Source: Metarhizobium sp017305935 | GTDB taxonomy: Bacteria > Pseudomonadota > Alphaproteobacteria > Rhizobiales > Rhizobiaceae | Length of the DNA stretch: 64,000 bases | Assembly (NCBI RefSeq): GCF_029601685.1 | Contig: NZ_JARRIR010000011.1 | Coordinates: 1-64,000, forward strand | Direction of reading: 5' to 3' | Shown: positions 61,140 through 64,000 of the stretch, one piece after another | How the letters are laid out: every line of letters begins with the position of its first letter | Position numbering within the stretch: the stretch's first letter is position 1 | The notes under the pieces: model-generated | The model's database searches: none | The model's input: only the letters and a program-made list of their open reading frames with translations | Told to the model about the DNA's origin: nothing | Made by a program: the position numbers and the translations under genes

Positions 61140-61928
61140 TTATGCGCCGATAAAGCTCGGGGCGCGGCGTTCGTTCGCCGCGGCGAGGCCTTCGGCGTGA
61201 TCCTTCGTCGCCGCGCAGATATGGCCGGCGGCGACTTCCTCGATCTGCTGTTCGGCAAGCGAGCGCGCAAACGAGGCGTTCATCAGTTTCTTCGCCAGGC
61301 CGATGGCGACCGTGGGGCCGGCGGCCAGTTGCCGCGCGAAGGCCAGCGTTTCGGAAAGAAGCTCCGCCTGCGGGCTGACATGCGAGACGAGGCGGTTTTC
61401 GAGCGCGGTCTGCGCGTTCCACAACGCGCCGGTGAAGGCGAAGCGCTTGGCCGCCTCCAGCCCCATGACCCGCGGCATCAGCCAGGTGCCGCCGCAATCG
61501 GGCGAATAGCCGACATTGGTATAGGAGCAGATGAATTTCGAGCGGTCTGAGGCGTAGCGGAAATCGCAGGCCAGCGCCATGTCGAGGCCGGCGCCGACAG
61601 CGGCGCCGTCGATCATCGCGAGCGTCGGCTTGGGGAAGGCATGGACCTCCTGGATGAGTTTCAGCGATTCCTCGACCCAGTTCCTATCCGGCCAGGGATC
61701 GACGCCCTCGACCTTGCCGGCCCATTCCTTGATATCGGCGCCGGCCGAAAACGCGCCGCCGCGCCCCGTCAGGATCAGGGCGCGAAGACCGGCATCGGCA
61801 GCGGCTTCCTTGATGGCACGACGCAGCTCCAGCGTCAGGCCCATGCCAAGGGCATTGCGTGCTTCAGGGCGATTGAGGGCGATCACCCCGACTGCGCCGT
61901 GGCGTTCTGTCTCTATATAGGTATACAT
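61140..61928 (-). CDS. Enoyl-CoA hydratase/isomerase 1
   Basis: A 262-residue crotonase-fold enzyme. Oxyanion-hole regions: FSAGADIKEWAG and KPTLAMIDGAAVGAGLDMALACDFRYAS, followed by SYTNVGYSPDCGGTWLMPRVMG. The C-terminal helices end AAANERRAPSFIGA, the usual ECH tail. Start ATG 61928. It adds water to or isomerises an enoyl-CoA made by the neighbouring dehydrogenase. The substrate chain is unknown. Confidence 0.9.
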   Translation of the reverse strand: MYTYIETERHGAVGVIALNRPEARNALGMGLTLELRRAIKEAAADAGLRALILTGRGGAFSAGADIKEWAGKVEGVDPWPDRNWVEESLKLIQEVHAFPKPTLAMIDGAAVGAGLDMALACDFRYASDRSKFICSYTNVGYSPDCGGTWLMPRVMGLEAAKRFAFTGALWNAQTALENRLVSHVSPQAELLSETLAFARQLAAGPTVAIGLAKKLMNASFARSLAEQQIEEVAAGHICAATKDHAEGLAAANERRAPSFIGA

Positions 61929-61964
61929 GGTCGTTCCCTTGATTGGTTTTGGTATCGTTTGGTC

Positions 61965-62780
61965 CTACCGGCCGCGCCATTGCGGCGGGCGACGTTCCAG
62001 GAATGCCTTCTGTCCCTCCAGCATGTCTTCCGAGGCGAGCATGCGTGCATAGGTGGCGTATTGCGGGCCGCTGTCGGCGCGGATCTCCATCGCCTCGCGA
62101 TCCGACAGGCCATCGATATTGCGCAGCACCTCCTTGAAGGCCTGCTGGGCCAGCGGCGCGTCGCGCGTCATCTTATGGGCGATATCCATGGCCGCCTGCC
62201 GCAACTCGGCCGCCGGCACGGCGCGGTGGACGAGCCCCCAGGACACCGCCTCGGCGGCGGTCATCCTGTGCCCGGTCCAGATCATCGCGGTGGCGACATT
62301 GTAGGGAATGCGGCGCGGCAGGCGCTGCAATCCGCCGCCATCCGGTAGCAGGCCACGCTGCAGTTCCGGCAGCTCGAAATAGGCGGTTTCAGCCATGACG
62401 ATCAGGTCGCAGGCCAGCGCCAGTTCCATGCCGCCGCCGATCGCAGGCGCGTTTATGGCGGCGATCAGCGGTTTCTTCAGCGCCCACAGGCGGGTGATGC
62501 CGCCGAAACCGCCGTCGACCGCCCCCTCGGTATCGTTTCCCGGCCCCTCCGCCTCGTTGAAATCGAGGCCGGCGGAAAAGGCCCTGTCCTGGCCGCTGGT
62601 CAGCACGCCGACCTGCAGGTCGTCACTCTCCTGCAGGAAAAGCGCGGCGCGCTCCATTGCCCGGCTCAGCCGCCGGCAGATGGCGTTGACCTTGGGCTTG
62701 ACCATGCGGATCTCGAGGACACGGCCCTCGCGGTGCAATTCGACGAAACCGGCGAGCGCGCTGTTCAGGTCTTCGATCAT
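61965..62780 (-). CDS. Enoyl-CoA hydratase/isomerase 2 (CaiD-like)
   Basis: A 271-residue crotonase-fold protein. FSAGLDFNEAEG and KPLIAAINAPAIGGGMELALACDLIVMAETAYFELPELQRGLLPDGGGLQRLPRRI carry the oxyanion hole and the Glu region typical of CaiD-like hydratases; the tail EGQKAFLERRPPQWRGR is the standard ECH ending. Start ATG 62780, 1 bp after the upstream permease stop, so translation is coupled. Two different hydratases in one operon suggest a multi-step or branched/cyclic acid pathway. Confidence 0.9.
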   Translation of the reverse strand: MIEDLNSALAGFVELHREGRVLEIRMVKPKVNAICRRLSRAMERAALFLQESDDLQVGVLTSGQDRAFSAGLDFNEAEGPGNDTEGAVDGGFGGITRLWALKKPLIAAINAPAIGGGMELALACDLIVMAETAYFELPELQRGLLPDGGGLQRLPRRIPYNVATAMIWTGHRMTAAEAVSWGLVHRAVPAAELRQAAMDIAHKMTRDAPLAQQAFKEVLRNIDGLSDREAMEIRADSGPQYATYARMLASEDMLEGQKAFLERRPPQWRGR

Positions 62781-62781
62781 G

Positions 62782-63579
62782 TCAGGACTCCCGCTTGCGA
62801 TTGGCCGCGAGCTGCAGGACGAGCGGCGGCACGGTGGCGATGACCAGCATCAGCGTCGAGACCGCCGCAATGGTTGGATCGATGTCGTCGCGCAGCGTCT
62901 GGAACATCACCTTGGTGAGGGTCGAGACATCCCCGCCGGAAACGAAGACCGAGACGACCACCTCGTCGAACGAGACGATGAAGGCGAGCAGCGCGGCCGA
63001 AATCAGCGAGAACTTCACCTGCGGCAGGGTGACGGTCAGGAAGGCGGTCAGCCGGTTGGCGCCGAGGCTGCGGGCGACCATTTCCTGGCTCATGTCGTAG
63101 GACTTGAAGCCCGCCGTCATGGTGATCAGCACGAAGGGGATCGCCACCAGCGTATGGGCGATGATCAGGCCGGCGGTTGTATTGAGAAGGCCGGCCGAGG
63201 CATAGACGAAGAACAGTCCGATCGCCAGCAGGATGGCGGGAATGGCCAGCGGCGCGGCGAGCGTCGCATAGATCGTGCCGCGCAGCGCGAACTTGCCGAC
63301 ATGCAGGCTGTAGGCGGCGGCGGTTCCGACCGTGGTCGCGACGATCATCGTGCCGAAAGCGGTGCGCAGCGAAACCAGCGCCGCCGTCAGCCATTTGTCC
63401 TGCTCGAAAAAGTTCTGATACCAGCGCAGCGACCAGCCGGGCGGCGGAAAGGCCAGCGAATTGGCCGAGCTGAACGACATCGGCACGACGATCAGCGTCG
63501 GCACCACCAGGAACAGCAGGATCAGGGCCGTCAGGATATAAAGCCAGAGGCGCTGCTTGTGGGTGACATGCGATTCCAT
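62782..63579 (-). CDS. ABC permease, PotC-like
   Basis: A 265-residue binding-protein-dependent permease with six helices. The EAA loop reads RSLGANRLTAFLTVTLPQVKFSLISAALLAFIVSFDEVVVSVFVSGG, characteristic of PotC/YdcV-type permeases for polyamines and similar organic compounds. It pairs with the permease at 63589. It is 1 bp before the hydratase gene. Imported substrate is unknown; the downstream acyl-CoA genes suggest an organic acid or amine that is later activated with CoA. Confidence 0.93.
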   Translation of the reverse strand: MESHVTHKQRLWLYILTALILLFLVVPTLIVVPMSFSSANSLAFPPPGWSLRWYQNFFEQDKWLTAALVSLRTAFGTMIVATTVGTAAAYSLHVGKFALRGTIYATLAAPLAIPAILLAIGLFFVYASAGLLNTTAGLIIAHTLVAIPFVLITMTAGFKSYDMSQEMVARSLGANRLTAFLTVTLPQVKFSLISAALLAFIVSFDEVVVSVFVSGGDVSTLTKVMFQTLRDDIDPTIAAVSTLMLVIATVPPLVLQLAANRKRES

Positions 63580-63588
63580 CGATCCTCC

Positions 63589-64000
63589 TCACTCGCCGCG
63601 CGAAAACCGGCGAACGATCAGCCAGCTCAGGAGCAGGAAACCGCCGGTCAGCACCAGAAGCACCACCGCCAGCGCCGCGGCCGGCCCCCAGGTCGGGAAC
63701 AGCGACACGGATTGCTCGATGCGCTGCGCGATCATCTGCACCTTGCCGCCGCCGAGCAGCGCCGGGGTGATGTAGAAACCCAGGCACATGACGAAGACCA
63801 TAACCGCGCCGGCGATCAGGCCGGGCAAAGACAGCGGCAGGAAGACGCGGAAGAAGGCATGGACCGGCGACGAACCGAGATTGGCCGCCGCCCGCATCAG
63901 GTTGCCGTCGATCGCCTTCATCGAGGCATAGAGCGGCATGATCAGGAACGGCAGCATGATATGCACCATGCCGATGGTGACGCCGGCCATGTTATGCACC
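63589..64000 (-). CDS. ABC permease, PotB-like (partial, runs off the right edge)
   Basis: The last about 137 codons of a permease. EAA loop: RAAANLGSSPVHAFFRVFLPLSLPGLIAGAVMVFVMCLGFYITPALLGGG, typical of PotB/YdcU. A terminal helix (AAALAVVLLVLTGGFLLLSWLIV) ends the protein. Its stop is 9 bp before the PotC-like gene. ATPase and binding-protein genes are expected beyond the window. Confidence 0.9.
   Translation of the reverse strand, partial: VHNMAGVTIGMVHIMLPFLIMPLYASMKAIDGNLMRAAANLGSSPVHAFFRVFLPLSLPGLIAGAVMVFVMCLGFYITPALLGGGKVQMIAQRIEQSVSLFPTWGPAAALAVVLLVLTGGFLLLSWLIVRRFSRGE

Noticed and set aside
62777..63787. 336-codon minus-strand frame over the PotC-like permease
   Set aside because: It is Arg/Gly-rich and lies in a different frame of the same region; the 265-aa frame has clear permease motifs.
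1..64000. CRISPR arrays, tRNA/rRNA genes, insertion sequences
   Set aside because: I looked for regularly spaced repeats, cloverleaf-type genes and transposase motifs on both strands and found none I could support by eye; a dedicated search could still find a tRNA.

Overview
The window looks like an alphaproteobacterial, probably Rhizobiaceae-type, replicon segment (inference from gene content). It has high-GC coding sequence, a clade I nosRZDFYLX operon, divergent dctA/dctBD, many TetR and ABC loci, and short intergenic repeats of the kind found in rhizobia (cores around AGAGCATTTCC and TTGTCNGACGCCG). It is mostly accessory catabolism, transport and regulation. I saw no rRNA, tRNA, CRISPR array, insertion sequence or prophage.

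Layout. (1) 1-10.1 kb, minus strand: nitrous oxide reduction, nosR-Z-D-F-Y-L-X, then a cysteine-free Crp/Fnr regulator and the first codons of an exported protein at the left edge. Matching TTTG-N8-CAAA dyads lie before nosR and before the edge gene, so one regulator may serve both. (2) 10.2-17.5 kb: two small conserved hypotheticals, a DUF4214 protein, a membrane histidine kinase with a LuxR-type response regulator, a ProC-like reductase and an acyltransferase. (3) 17.6-21.9 kb: a CecR-like TetR regulator with an HlyD/ABC-2 exporter under a 26-bp perfect palindrome, then a RHH/RelE-type toxin-antitoxin pair. (4) 22-31.9 kb: a BmpA-type nucleoside/nucleobase ABC transporter, amidohydrolase, NIPSNAP protein, GMC oxidoreductase and a uracil-DNA-glycosylase-like protein, divergent from a RutR-like TetR regulator with RutR-like operators between them.

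(5) 32-34.9 kb: a decayed stretch with an ABC exporter remnant, an acyltransferase and a MoxR-like scrap, next to an Mfd-type helicase (34.9-38.2 kb). (6) 38.4-44.5 kb: a LuxR regulator, a two-component flavin monooxygenase with its FMN reductase, an alpha/beta hydrolase fused in frame to a cupin, an MFS transporter and a DUF2834 protein; this looks like a dedicated catabolic pathway of unknown substrate. (7) 44.6-48.4 kb: a double-domain KaiC-like ATPase overlapping a hybrid histidine kinase, with a BtpA-family scrap downstream. (8) 48.8-53.6 kb: dctD, dctB and divergent dctA with a clear sigma-54 promoter and upstream dyad. (9) 53.9-57 kb: a TetR regulator and a divergent FAD monooxygenase with two operator-like palindromes, plus a truncated hydrolase. 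(10) 57-64 kb, minus strand: an acyl-CoA catabolic operon with PotB/PotC-like permeases, two enoyl-CoA hydratases, an acyl-CoA dehydrogenase, a TetR regulator and an ADP-forming acyl-CoA synthetase; it runs off the right edge.

The best candidates for undescribed biology are the RutR-like/UDG-like nucleobase locus, the flavin-monooxygenase cluster with its hydrolase-cupin fusion, and the KaiC-hybrid kinase pair.
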